64,000 nt of DNA from NCBI GenBank assembly GCA_902806565.1, contig CADCXA010000025.1, positions 1,736,001-1,800,000 of the forward strand, in the 5' to 3' direction. A program made the position numbers and the translations under genes. The notes below the pieces were generated by a model that worked only from the letters and a program-made list of their open reading frames with translations, did no database searches and had not been told where the DNA came from. Positions within the stretch are counted from its first letter, which is position 1. Each line of letters opens with the position of its first letter. This document shows, in pieces, positions 40,301 to 52,438 of the stretch. This DNA is from Hypoxylon rubiginosum (lineage: Eukaryota; Ascomycota; Sordariomycetes; Xylariales; Hypoxylaceae).

Positions 40301-43300
40301 AACGACGGTAAACTTAGGAGGTACCTCACAATACCTAGAAAAAAACACAAAACAAGAAGAAGAAGGGAAAGGAAAAAGTGACTGATGAGCTGTAAGTGGA
40401 TCCCACGGCGAACATAAATACCTACCTAGGGAGGTATACGTGTAAAAGGGCTCAGACTCTACTTCTGAAGCCACCGTTTGTGACAGATCTAACTCTCTTT
40501 TCTCCTCTTCTTAAGTCTCTCTGTATCCTATTCTCGCCATTTCCCAAACGACCTAAATAACTCCATAAAAAGTAACGTCCATCCAAGAGGCAAAAAGGAA
40601 AAAGAAAAGAGAAACACCAACAAAATCTATGCTAGGAAAAGGCGGCAATTTTCTACAACCCAAGAGGCCGTGATTTTCAGGGTCCTTCCCTAAGCAGCAA
40701 CTATTTTGGCTGTCTGCTGTTGGTTCGGTAAGACGATCCGAGCGAAGCCGTTGTAAGCTCGGGAGCACGGATGGAATTATTAAAAAAGGGAGATACTGGC
40801 TGCCTACGTCATACGGCGCACGTTCTTCAACGCCTCCGTTCTTTTTCGAAACACAAGCCGCCGTGAGACTTTAAAAGAAATTTTACGCATTAGCCGGGGC
40901 GGCGGTACCAGCAATTGCTTAATACGATAAACGATAAAACAGATATATATCCCAACAGAGTCTTACTCTGCCACGTCATGGGTAAGTTTAAGTTAGCCGT
41001 CGATCGTCGATTTTACTCGGTATTCGCTAAAGAGGAACACAACTTCCCCTTGGCATATATGATGCATGTGCTAAGCCCCGTGCGAGAATACCTGGTACGT
41101 AGGTAGATACTATGTCGGCGCTGATGTTGTGTGTAAGGTGTGCAAGCGTATATGGCTGGGGCGGCTATTCGGAGGCAAAGTGCTCCGAATTCGTGCCTTA
41201 TATTTCACAGCATATAGGTATCTCCCACGCGGTGTCGTGCAAGAAGAAACCCTCGCGATTGGCGATAACGACCCGATGTTTCAACAGAAAAACTAAGACG
41301 GCGAGAACTTCGGCGCAGAGGAACAGACGCCAGTCTGCGATGACGTCGGAGCTCTTGGTAAGAAGCGTTGCTCGCTCGATTTCCATCCGAATCTGTCCAA
41401 TACCGAGCATTAGACGTGCCGGAGCCAATGCCACAACACCAGAGAGGCGCACCGGGTGATCGGTCTCCTTAGCCTTTAAAGGAAGGAAGGACAAGGGCAG
41501 GATGGTGGTGTGTCCTCGTAATGGTCTTCTGCGATTCGCTCCGGTTAGACGTGGACGAAGTTGGGACTACTCTCTCTAATTAGATGCGCATCTCGGCCGG
41601 CAGATGATTAGATGACGTTGACTTTCCCAAGTCGCGCCCAATACGAGAGGACCGCTGGCGACCTGTCCACGACTCCTTTCGTCGCACAAAATGCGATTAC
41701 CATGGTCGCTGTTGTTCTCCACGGTATCTTTTTTTTAATCTTGAGCCATCGTATTAGCAAATAGTCGATATGTCAACTCCCAGTAGTAAGGTCGATAGTT
41801 GGACTTGCATCGATGTATGCAGCCGCATGTCTACCGTGCCTAAGGTAGATAAATACCCGAAGATGCTACAGTTGTACCTCCATCGAAAAGCAAGTAAGAG
41901 TTAGGTGCGCATGTGCATATGTACTTAGCAGTCCTTCTTGTTTCCGAACGTCAGGTAGCAACGACAATATGAGTATAAAACATCAACGTCGATAGGTACC
42001 TAACCTATGCAGCCCTACGCGAACTAAGATCTGAAGCTTTCTGTTTACCTCCTAAGGTTAGATGGAGATAGATATATGTTTTGTATAACCGTTTATCTAG
42101 AGGGGCACTAGAATAAAAGGGGCGTACGGAGTTGGCTTACCTGCCCATCTGAGCTTGGGAGAAGACACTAGACTAGAATAATTAACCATGAATTTAAACA
42201 TAAATAGATAAAAAATAAGAGTGATACTAGAGCTGCTCCCTCGTTCCTATCACCACGCTATTCCTTAGGGTTACATCGAATGATGTCTTAAGATCCTCAA
42301 AAATCCTCGGGCCGCCATACGGGTGTCACTTACATTACCCAGGAGCTAGGCAGAGTACAGAGACAGAGAAGAGAGATAGACGTCAAACCCTTTGTGGGTT
42401 TAGCGGCCCGCTGCATATGGCTTCCACGCTTAGGCCGGGGCCGGGGTGGGTGGTAGGGTATTTTTGGTTACGTCCGCCAACGGCGTTCGCATGGCTCGCA
42501 TGGGCCCCTTTTTCTCGCACGAGCCTAAAAAGGAGACCCCCCCTTGTCTAGTCCGGACGTTGTCTTCCACACCACATTCCAACGACCGAAATCAGTGTTT
42601 TCTCTCTCTATCTAAAAAAACTACGCGCCTAATTCTCAGGGTTCACAAGCCCGCCGGCGCCTTGCCCTACCACTAGGGCCTCGACACTTGCAACGTCACT
42701 AGTTTTAAAAGCCCACACCCCCCCTATCCAAGTCCAGGTCCCTGGAAAAGATCGAGGCTAAACATGGGTTCGAGTTCGGTTCGCTAAGGGGAGTGGTTCG
42801 TCCCGTCCGTCGTCCTAGCTTGGGGCCGCATGATCGATGGGGGAACCGGCCGTTAAGGAAGCCCAGCAGCTGTCTGGTGTTTTCAGAATATGCCCCCAAA
42901 AAGAGACAGAGAGCTAAGTACTGGTACAAGATGCCGACAACATGATGCATGTAATATGGGCTAACCTAGCGTCCCTTGTTTTCACTTATAGGTACAAAGG
43001 GCCCTGCAAGACGCAAAAGACCAGGTTTTACTTCGCCGTCGAGAAGCCCATTGAGGCCCACATATACGGCTGAACGGTTGGGATCGCATTCTAGAAGTAG
43101 TCTAAAACGACTTCACCTGTTCCCCCTCCCAGCCATGGGGGCTATATAGGCTATACCTACGAAAGCATCCGGTTACAGACGAGCATATATCCCGATTTCC
43201 CTCGAGATTTCTTTTTTTTCGGCACCTCAGCCAGTATTTCGTCACATTCCATTACGCCAAGAGAGGCACGGTCGGGTCAGCCATCACGAGATGACCACCT

Positions 43301-45155
43301 GTGGGAGGGCCGACAGGCGTGGTCTAACTCCATTCGCATATATCTGCGTATTCTATGTGTCGAAGGACTCGATCGTTTGGCAAGTTGAATGCGGGCATAT
43401 GCGATGTGGTCAGCGCAAACAGCAACACCTGACGTTGCCGCTGGGTCACCCGCCAGAATCCTAAATCTTACCTAGACGCAATTCCCGCTGTGGTTATATC
43501 CATCAATAGGGATATTTTATGTGGTCGAAACCCAACCCCGGGTACATTAGTAACGTAATAGCGATACTCCCGGTGTCACGAAAGAGAGAGAGAGTAAAAA
43601 AAGGTACGGATACCACTCCTGGGAAACCTGGGGTTCGTTTTTCCAAGGGTCTTGTTTAATAAACGAATGACCCTGGGGAAGAAACTGGGGGAGACTGGGG
43701 GAAATGCGACGATAGGCACAGGATATGGGTCCCCATAGATCGGCTGTGCGTCTACAGCTAAGGTATCTGTCTATATGTGTAATAGTAGATACATTAATGC
43801 CTCTACTTTGTGTAACCACACCAAAATAAGATGCCAGAAAAAATAATTCCCCGAACCTGGGCTGGCTGGTCCAAGCTACCTTGACCCCCTCCCCAGTCTT
43901 CTTCCCCCCAGCCCAGCAGCCTAAGCCCAGCCAGCCCTAAAGGGGGGGAAACAAGCCTTGCCTTGTCAACAATGCGCCGGCGCACACATGGATGCCTCGT
44001 GGCTACGGTGCCACAGGGGAAGACTAAAGCACCCCTAATTTAGATTGCATCCTCTTTTTTTATAGCCTACATAAACGTGCCTTATCCATCAGGAATGCAT
44101 AAGTGATGTGGTAGTGACCAGATCCTCGGGATCCCGTACATGAAGTTCGCAGGCTAGCTTTTCTTAGTGCTTTTACTACAACGCCCCTTTTACTATCTTT
44201 ACCTACCGACCTATCTAACTACACAAATATAATACATGACGAGGTTAAACGGTCAATGCCAATTCATTCATGTAGGTATTGAAAATTATAGGTCCCTCAA
44301 AAAGAAAAATTAAGTAAATAACTAAGATTCATAAGCTTACGAACAATTCACCATTTATAGACATTAGTGTTGTTAAGCATAAACTCGATTATGATTCCGT
44401 GTATCTAATTAGAATCAAGGAATTGATCCAGCTAAAGTCAAGTACTTCGTAAACACTCTTCTCTCCTAGGTCGCCTGAACAAAGCTAGGCGGATTCGGAT
44501 ACTTCATATCTCCCCCGAGGCCCAACCGGCCTAACCCACCTCCCACCTCCCACCACAAATGGACACGTCCGGCCAAATATGTCAAGAGAATTGAAGGTTG
44601 CAATCCGAGCTGAACAACAAAGTCCACCTAACGGGCCGGAAATTCAAATAAGCCACACCATGACCAAATGTCCTGAGCCTAGAAGCTCGAATCATTGTTT
44701 CGCGCCTTGCCAACCCCAAACACCCAACCCAAATGCAAGGCTAATCCCCCAGCCCTCCCGCGGCCCAGATGCTGTATGCGAGAAATCAAGGTTGGTCATT
44801 AGAATCACCCACGCTGACCTTGACCTAAGTCAAAACAAGGAAAAACATGCTCCGAAGGCGATGCTGTCGTAAATGATCCTTGGGTACCGGAAGTCTACCA
44901 CCACAAGAATCGACGGACGCAGAAGGTATGGGTTTTATTGCGGGAGGGTCTCTTCGTATCGTACAGCGGATAGAAACGGATGGGGGATTTGAAAAAACTC
45001 TCTCGCTCTCTTTTTCTCCTTTTTTTTTTTCTCTTTTTCCTCTCTTTTTTTCCTTAGGAAACAGGATTGAAGTCGCATCCATCATTCTAATAATTGAAAC
45101 CCCGAGGTTGGAGTAGCAATCATGAAAAGCCCAAAACCAGCGACGATCTTCCATG
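40301..45155. other. Intergenic region between aar2 and con7, no gene recognised
   Basis: Nearly 4.9 kb without a supportable gene. It has C-rich tracts (about 43885-43935), scattered TACCTA motifs and, at the right end, a long pyrimidine tract (44998-45055) that will be purine-rich in a con7 3' UTR. An open frame of 98 codons at 41198-41494 (minus) is compositionally protein-like but has no recognised family. Confidence 0.5.
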
Positions 45156-46733
45156 TTACTCGCGCTGGCTGTACATCTGCTGGCTTTGCGGGGCATAAGG
45201 CGACGCCGGCTGTTGATATCCTGGGTATATGTGGTTGTTCGGACTGTACTGAGGAAGCGGCTGTTGCGGTACAGTAGCTGACGGCGGCGCAGGGTACTGA
45301 TTCGACTCATAGGCGATGGGTGGTAGACGTCCACTGGCCGGGTAGGATGACGATGCACCTCCGGGATCGCCACCTTGGGGATCGGGGCCGCCATTTTGGG
45401 CAACGGCTTGAGCGGCGGCTACATGTCGCTGACGTTCAGCCTCTTCAGCAGCCTTCCGCGATTGTTCCTCCTCCTTTTTACGGGCTTTCCATTCCTTGCG
45501 TATCTCCTTGAATTCTAAACAGAACAGTTAGTAACGGCATAAGCATTAATTAAACTCCCGTTAAGCCTCCCGGGAGGACAGTACTAGTCCACGTGTAGTA
45601 CAAAATTAGATCCCAGCTAGTGTAAGTCCGGTAAAGACCGAGATAATGGCACATGGCTAAGCATTATCCCCGCAACCGACTAGTACAGCAATAAACTCCT
45701 TTGAATGTACAATCAAAGCATATACCACTTTGTTGACATTTTGTTTATTTGGCGCGTCGACGTAGAAAACAAGGAAAAGTTAGATTGATGATTGTACTTA
45801 CCCTCAGGAGTCCGCTTCTGCCCGTGACTCTGCATCGTGACATGCGCGTTTAGATGATTGAGGGTACCATAAGCCTTTTCGCAGCCGTTCCAGCCGCACT
45901 TATACATCCTCTCGATTTCTTCGTAGCGTCGTCGAGGTCGCTTGTGCTGTTGCGCTCCAGGAATTGGTACAAACGAGTAAACCTGCTGTCCACCATACTG
46001 TCAATGAATCAGCTACTTCACATAGATATGATAAGAGAAAAGCAAAGCAAACAACTGCCGACATATTCCATATACTTTGCGGCCACACAGTTTCATTTCA
46101 ACACGGGCCAGGCCCGAATAATATCGAGAATTTGCCTACCTGAGGTGGTCGCCCCGGGGCGGTGGGAGGTTGTGGGTGGTAAACTGGGTGCTGTCCCATG
46201 TTAGAAGGAGCAGGATGCCCATAGTTGCCCCAATCTGGGCGAGGTTGCGCGTATAAGCTACCGCTCTGTGGATAGCTGTGCGACATGTCTTGCGCAGGCG
46301 GCGCCGCGTAGGGCGAGTACTGAGTAGTGGCGTACGTAGGGCTAGGTGCCGCGATGGACGGATCTATTGGTACATCGCTGTCAGATTTGACCTGCTGGGA
46401 TTGATGGTTGCGCCCATCTTGCATAGGCATGGACGGACTTGTTGGTGTTTGCGCCATACCTCCGCTGCCACTGTGGTTGTTCGCTGGATGGTATGGGCGA
46501 AGACTGTGTTCCGGGAAAGAACTAGTCGACCTCGCCGACTGCGGATAATTCCCGTACTCTGAGGTAGGCGTCGCAGAAGTTGGGTAGCTGTTCCCCCGCG
46601 GCTCCTGGGTGCTGGGATATTGTGCAGCAGATGCGTGATCTGCAGAGGAAGACTCAGACGGGGTGTCGCCGTAGGCGCTTGGATAGGGCGAGGGCAAACC
46701 TGACTGCGAGTATTCGGGAACGTTGCGTTCCAT
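45156..46733 (-). CDS. con7: Con7-type C2H2 transcription regulator
   Basis: Zinc-finger regulator; the Magnaporthe orthologue Con7p controls conidium shape, appressorium formation and cell-wall genes. Exons 46733-46140, 45997-45802 and 45514-45156, with introns of 142 and 287 bp, 382 aa. Exon 1 is Pro/Ser/Tyr-rich and disordered (EYSQSGLPSPYPSAYGDTPS). Exon 2 holds the conserved core: YGGQQVYSFVPIPGAQQHKR, RPRRRYEEIERMYKCGW, and one C2H2 finger with C232, C237, H250 and H256 (C-x4-C-x12-H-x5-H). The splice to exon 3 gives EEFKEIRKEWKARKKEEEQ, a basic helix, then a Pro/Gln/Tyr-rich tail. The start is uncertain: an in-frame ATG at 46880 adds 49 residues, and an upstream exon cannot be excluded. 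Confidence 0.92.
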
Positions 46734-48287
46734 AGAGCTGTCGTTGTCGCTGAGAGGACTGACTGGATCTAGTGGTCGCCAATGAGCGCCCTTTGGGCTA
46801 ATATCTCGATACCCAAGGTACACTATATCGCGGAGGGGGAGCGATGGGAAGGTAGTTGGCCGGAGTAGTTTAGTCCTCAAGCCAGTTCCAAGTTCAATGC
46901 AGGGTAGTAAGAGACGGTGTTGGTGTCAAAGCTCGTAGATCAAAGGTCGAAGTGGTGCTACTCGGCAAGAGAGGAAGGGTAAGGTTGAACCAAAGACCAA
47001 AGGGGGGAAAGCTGCGGTTGTACTGGCGTATTTGTTGGCGGCTTGTCAGGTCATCGACGCGAGATTGATCTAAGGACAGGCCAGGCTGATCTAAAGACGG
47101 GCTCTCTGGGAAAAATAGTCTTTCAGACCAGATCCACCAACCCACAAGTCAAAATAAGCCACCCAAGCTCTGCTGGAGAAATACGTGTGGTGCCCAGGTT
47201 TTTGGACCAGCGCTACCAAGAGTAATGGTCCCGCCGCGAACTGGATCACAGGGGGTGTTTTTGAGTTCGCTCTTAGCTCGCGGGCGCCAACGAGTAGTCT
47301 ATCGCACGACAGATTACCTGCACTCGGCTGTCGATGCTGTAGGCAAAAGCCTCGTGCTAGGGGGAAAGATGGAGAGGGGGAATAGTCAAGCAGCTGCGCA
47401 AGATCTGAGTGCAGGGTGCGCACGATCCGATGTCCTCTGAGGAGCCCCTTGCGCACGGCGTACGAACGCGAACGTATCTAGTGGCTGACTCGAGGTGGAG
47501 AGGGGAGGTACTTGAACTAAAATAGTTCAAAGTAAAATGGGGAGGGCTAGATAGTCGAAGCGATCCCCGAAGCTGTCTAGACCGCGACTTAGCGTGTCTT
47601 GTCAGTCACCAAGGGTTGCGATTGGTGGCGAGACCTTGGTATAGTTTGGTCCGGGTCGATGCTAGAATTTCTCGGAAAGCTGGCTGAACAGTAGAGCCGC
47701 TAGAAGATCCAGGGTCGGCTAGACTGACTCTCTAATTTTTTTTAATTTTTTTTTGGTGATTTTGCCCTTCTGTCGAGCTGATTATATCGTCGTCGTTGAA
47801 ATTGGTCGTGCGTTGTTATGTATTATTATGCACGAAAAGTGTAGATGGAAACCCCGTGTACAACAAGCTGGATGGGATGGGATTGTTCGACTACCCGAGT
47901 TGCGAGTATGTGTGTGTGCGTGCGCGCGCGTCTCTTTCTCTCTATCTCTCTTAGAAGTCACCTTTCAGACAGGGACGTGCTGTACCACCAGGAGGGGGTA
48001 AGACTGTCGAGAGATAAAAATAAAATAAAATATAAACAGCTCTTAGTCGCAGCAGTAGCGGCAAACGATAAGTAAGCCAAGTTTAGAAGTTAGAAGTTAC
48101 CGCAGCCGAACTTTTCACTTGTGGCCTTGACCCGGCAAGTGACGTGCAGAAGCGTGTGGTGTTTTGGTATGTGAGGTGTAGGTGTAGGTGTATGAGGTTA
48201 TAGGGTGCGGTAGCGCGATGTTGCCTCTGGCCAAAGGCAATCGAGCTTAGCCTACCTGAGGGTAGTGGTAGTGGAGGCTGGCAGGTT

Positions 48288-48309
48288 AGGTCAGGTCAGG
48301 TCAGGTCAG
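48288..48309. repeat. TCAGG pentamer tandem repeat
   Basis: Four to five consecutive copies of the pentamer AGGTC/TCAGG in the con7 upstream region. The unit is not the TTAGGG telomere repeat. Confidence 0.85.
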
Positions 48310-48894
48310 TCACGGTTAGGGGAAAAGGCCCAAAAGTGACGACAGAATTGTGAGTTGTTGGTGCGCTCTGGCTTTGGCTACGGTCTCCAGTACACCAAAT
48401 GGAAACCTTAGTCTCAAGTCAAGCAATTCGCGTCCAGACTCAAGTAAGTTTAGATTGGGCTTAGTGAGAATTAGTGCCGAGGGGATGGGCGATGGTGAAT
48501 TTTTATATGCAGAAGGGATGCAAGCTCGAGGCACGACGCTGCAGTGCTGCTTGAACACGCGTGGAGGGATGATTGAATGTACGACGTGATTGCCGAACCA
48601 GCATAGAGGAATGCATGGACGATTGAATGGCTGGTTTGGGTTTGGTAATCCGCTTGAAAGGTTGGGGAAGAATGGAAGATTCGGGGAGATTTTTCGCGGT
48701 CGATTTATTTTGGATTGAATTTTTTTTTGTATTTTATTTGATTTTCGACCGTGGACAAGGTGTAGGTAGGGTACGAAAAGTAAGATAGGGTACCTAAGGT
48801 GGTAAAGGTGGTACCTTGGGTATGGGTTAGGTGGTAGGTGGTAGGTGCAGTGGTAGGTAAAAAGGCGTCCAGGTAAGGTAGCTTCAGGTCACTC

Positions 48895-48936
48895 AGGTAG
48901 TCCAGGTAGTCCAGGTAGTCCAGGTAGCTTATAGCC
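48895..48936. repeat. 9-bp minisatellite AGGTAGTCC
   Basis: Four perfect copies of AGGTAGTCC (48895-48930) followed by a partial copy, preceded by a wider AGGT-rich zone from about 48790. Confidence 0.9.
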
Positions 48937-49864
48937 CAGCCAGCCAGGTCACTAGCAGTGGCAGGTGCAGGTGTGTAATTGGGAAATGGCCCCGGGTCTC
49001 TCTAGCCAATGAGAGTCGGAATTGTACTGTCAAAGTTACAAAGGCTACATGCAAACTACAAAACTGGGAGAGAGAGGGAACGCGGGAATACGTTTGTGTT
49101 ACATGACATTGATCTTTTGAGATTTCTTTTTTTTTCGCCCTCGTCATAATACTGCTTCAAATTTTTTTTTTCATCTTGTTTTTTTTTTCTTTCTTTATTC
49201 TCCTATCGAGCTTATCAAAGAAATATCCGATTTCTACCTACCTAGACATCATCAGCACATCGACCATACATTTACATAGGACTGTGCATAGTATCAATAA
49301 CACATGGAGCCCACCGCGTCGTGTCCAGTCGCAGTCGGATATCCACTACATACAAGGAGGTACCTGTGCGGCGACTCCTCGTTATTCGAATACTTTCAAG
49401 GCTTACATAGTAGATAATAATATTTCCCTGCCGTACAGCAAGCGAGAGCTGAAAAATATCAAGCCACCCTTTTCCTTGTCTCTTCGCAATCCTCCTTTCG
49501 CCTCTCTCTCCATCTTACTCGCCTCCTCTTTGCCTCCTTTCCCAACCCGCAACCGTCTGCTTACTCGAGACATCGTGAATACACATGTGATGTTGGTATG
49601 TCTGTATGTCTGCGGGCCAGTGTATTCCGCTCTTGTGGAACCACCCGCGAAGCCATTAACGTTTCCTGTTGGCCAGAACACACACAGCACCCATTCGCAA
49701 GGTTGAAAGGGTTAAAAAGACAGTATCATCCATGTATTCCAGGCGGGATGTACCTGGTACATGGGTACGGCGATGGGTGATAGCAATTTATTGTCGTCCA
49801 AGTTTAGTTGGCAGTCAATACAGAAGCGCAATGTGGGGAGGCTAAAGCGGTGTAGCTATTGTAG

Positions 49865-49899
49865 GTGATGGGTGATGGGTGATGGGCGATGGGCAATGG
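49865..49899. repeat. GTGATGG heptamer tandem repeat
   Basis: Five copies of a seven-base unit (GTGATGG, degenerating to GCGATGG and GCAATGG) in non-coding sequence. Confidence 0.8.
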
Positions 49900-52154
49900 T
49901 ACAATATGTACATAGACCGTACCCAATGGACCGTAGAAGAGGCTGCGGAACCATCCACAAAAGACCCATCAACCCTGATAAAGCCATTCGCAGCGCCAAT
50001 CCCTGATCATCTTCATTAGTCAACAACTGGGAACAAGAGCCCATGAGCCCAACTGGCAACTACCATGGCAGCCCATGGCCCATGGGTGATATTATCATTG
50101 CGTCTTATGCAAGGTGGATACTGGGTTGTCTCCGTCTGTCCATGTCGTCCAGGTCTACCCTCGTTCGAATTGTTTACCTAAGTGCTGTCTAAGGCGAAGG
50201 CGGGTATAACGTATTCCGTACTGTACGAACTGCTTTGTATCTACCCTACTTACTCACATATACTTACATACATATATATACCTACATGTTCTCGAGCATG
50301 GAGTAATGGGAGCAAGGTGAAGTCATCCTAGCCTGTTCCTGTCCAGGCCCCCGGCTTATGCCAGGTTTTCTGCTATGTATCCAAGAAGCCCCTCAGTCTC
50401 AGGCGTGGGAATCCCTGCGTTCCCAAGAGTCGAGGATCGATGGAGTCAAGAGAATTCGATGCGAACACGCAGACACGCTCGCGCGCATGTTACGATGCGG
50501 AACCTGTGGTCCACTCTTCCGAGAGAGACGAGACTGGAGCAAGATTCGGAGAGTCATGGTTTTTTTTATTTTATTATTATTGATTGTATACTATGGTAAT
50601 ATCTTCATGACCTCGAGGTACAGCGGAACGACTGAGGTAAGATAAGCATTATAATGCTGACATAGCTACCTCAGCTTAAGGTGCCCATTTCCGGTTCCAG
50701 TAAATGTTCATCTCATCTCGACAGCGGCTTAAGTACATACTATTATCTCATTATCTCATACCATACCTAGAAATCGCGCTCGTTGTTGTATACTCGTCTG
50801 GTTTACCTAGGTGGGATACTATGTACATTATAGTTATCGTCTGAATTTGCATTCGCGCCCGTGGGGTGAAGGTATTTTTTTTTATATGTTCGGTCCGTTA
50901 TATTACAGATCCCGTGGATACGCCTACTTGCCTGCCCCGGATGAAGCCTCTTGCCGTCTACCCAGGCCGATGCCGCAAGTTTTCCCCTTCGGAGCATTGA
51001 GGCATGGCTTATTACTGGGTACTTACAATCATTGACTCGTGTCCGGCCCCCTTGTCATACGTGATGCAAAATATATCCACAAGTACTGTACCGGAATGGT
51101 TATAAGCATATCGATTTTATCCTTCAACCCTCACCGTGAGTACGGTCGCCTGTTATAAGCCCCGGCAAGCCCTGCTGAAAGAAGGAGAGAGAAAAAAGAA
51201 AGCAAAATTTTTACAACAGGGGCAAGCCGGCCGGCCTCGTCATTACGATAGCATCACGACGCTACGTACTGCATAACGGGGCCACCTTGCGGGGCCTACA
51301 TGTGGGAAAAGAAATGAACTTATGTTTGATCAAGAACCTCGCCGTTGGTGCCACTTTTGTGGACAGATGCTGGGGCCACAGTATGTATGTACTATGTATG
51401 GGCTCGGGCTTCCTTACCGTTCCGTGATGTGTACAGTATACTCGGAGGAACTTGGTGATGGAGGCAGAGGCAAGAGGGCAGAGGGCAGCGAGGATCATCC
51501 GAAAGTGGATTTTGCAAAAAGGGAATCTTGGTACTGACACAATAGACATATCTTTCGGATCCGAGCGGCCGGTCACTGCACCTCTGATTCGCAGGGCCAC
51601 TTGGCTTGTGTGAGAGATACACAATAGTTGTTTGATCCATACGTCTTGATTCCAGGCTTGAATTTTCCGAACGATGGAGCGGGCAGCGAATATACACGCC
51701 CTCGGCAGCATGGCAGCATGGCCACTGTTGTTATTCCGCGGTACAACGGAGGTACATAAGAATTATATCCCACCCGCTCTCAACCCCCATCTCTGACCCC
51801 TTGTCCATATTATCAACAGCACTGTCGTCATAATATGACCGCAATACCGAATCCTGAGGAGGGAGAAGACTTCAACGTTTACATGGTACAGAAAAGCTAT
51901 AGGGTACGATTCACAATTGCTCCAAAGGGTAAAGTCGTCGAGCATGATGGGCTCGCGTGGCATGAGCGGTGATAATGCGTGCCAGTGCTTCATCCATGTC
52001 AAGTTATCAACAGGGATAGTAGAAAAATGGAATGGTGCATGGAACCATGTAAAGAAAGGGCCCCTGCAATAATAATAAGACCGTGTAGGCCGTGTTGATT
52101 TGTTCGCTGGAGAACTGTACCGAGGTAGGGGGATCTGCGACCGTTCTGGAACCT

Positions 52155-52178
52155 GGACCTTGGACCTTGGACCTTGGG
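52155..52178. repeat. 8-bp tandem repeat GGACCTTG
   Basis: Three copies of an eight-base unit, preceded by a related GGAACCT sequence. Confidence 0.8.
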
Positions 52179-52438
52179 CTGACAACTGCTCATCTTTTTT
52201 TCAAATGAACTTGGCTATTCCCTTGCACGGGATACATGATACATATACATCCAGGTTCGAGAGCGCGCGCGCATATCTCCGAATCGTGGCTGGCACGCAT
52301 GCGAAAGGAACGCGCCTCGCTTAGCGATCTCGAGATTCAGCCTTCTGCTGTGTGCTTTCAAAAATAGCCGCCATTACATATACTCGCCATTACATACTAT
52401 AGTATATGTATACATATATATATATGTATACATACATA

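Larger units (their letters stand above)
46734..49200. other. con7 upstream region with G-rich direct repeats
   Basis: Probably con7 leader and promoter. It has TCAGG and AGGT direct repeats, a GT/GC run (47910-47932) and T tracts (47735-47755, 48719-48730). No coding potential is convincing. Confidence 0.5.
49201..52436. other. Gene desert, left part
   Basis: No gene can be supported. Open frames here, such as 49176-49706 (plus) and 51763-52185 (minus), show no domain, no family resemblance and no splicing pattern. Simple repeats include a GTGATGG heptamer array (49865-49899), a GGACCTT(G) array (52155-52178) and a TA/CA-rich run just before 52437. Confidence 0.5.

Noticed and set aside
40301..40474. 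58-residue N-terminal extension of Aar2
   Set aside because: Composition is unlike the protein and the family core does not need it; more likely 5' leader.
41198..41494. 98-codon minus frame with a fairly protein-like sequence
   Set aside because: No family recognised, no splice partners and no promoter evidence; too short to call a gene.
44825..45403. 192-codon minus frame over the con7 3' end
   Set aside because: It overlaps con7 exon 3 in another frame and has no recognisable domain.
48180..48310. Telomere-like repeats
   Set aside because: Units are AGGTC and GTAGGT, not TTAGGG, and are not arranged as a telomere.
49176..49706. 176-codon plus frame
   Set aside because: Starts in a T-rich tract and reads as translated simple sequence.
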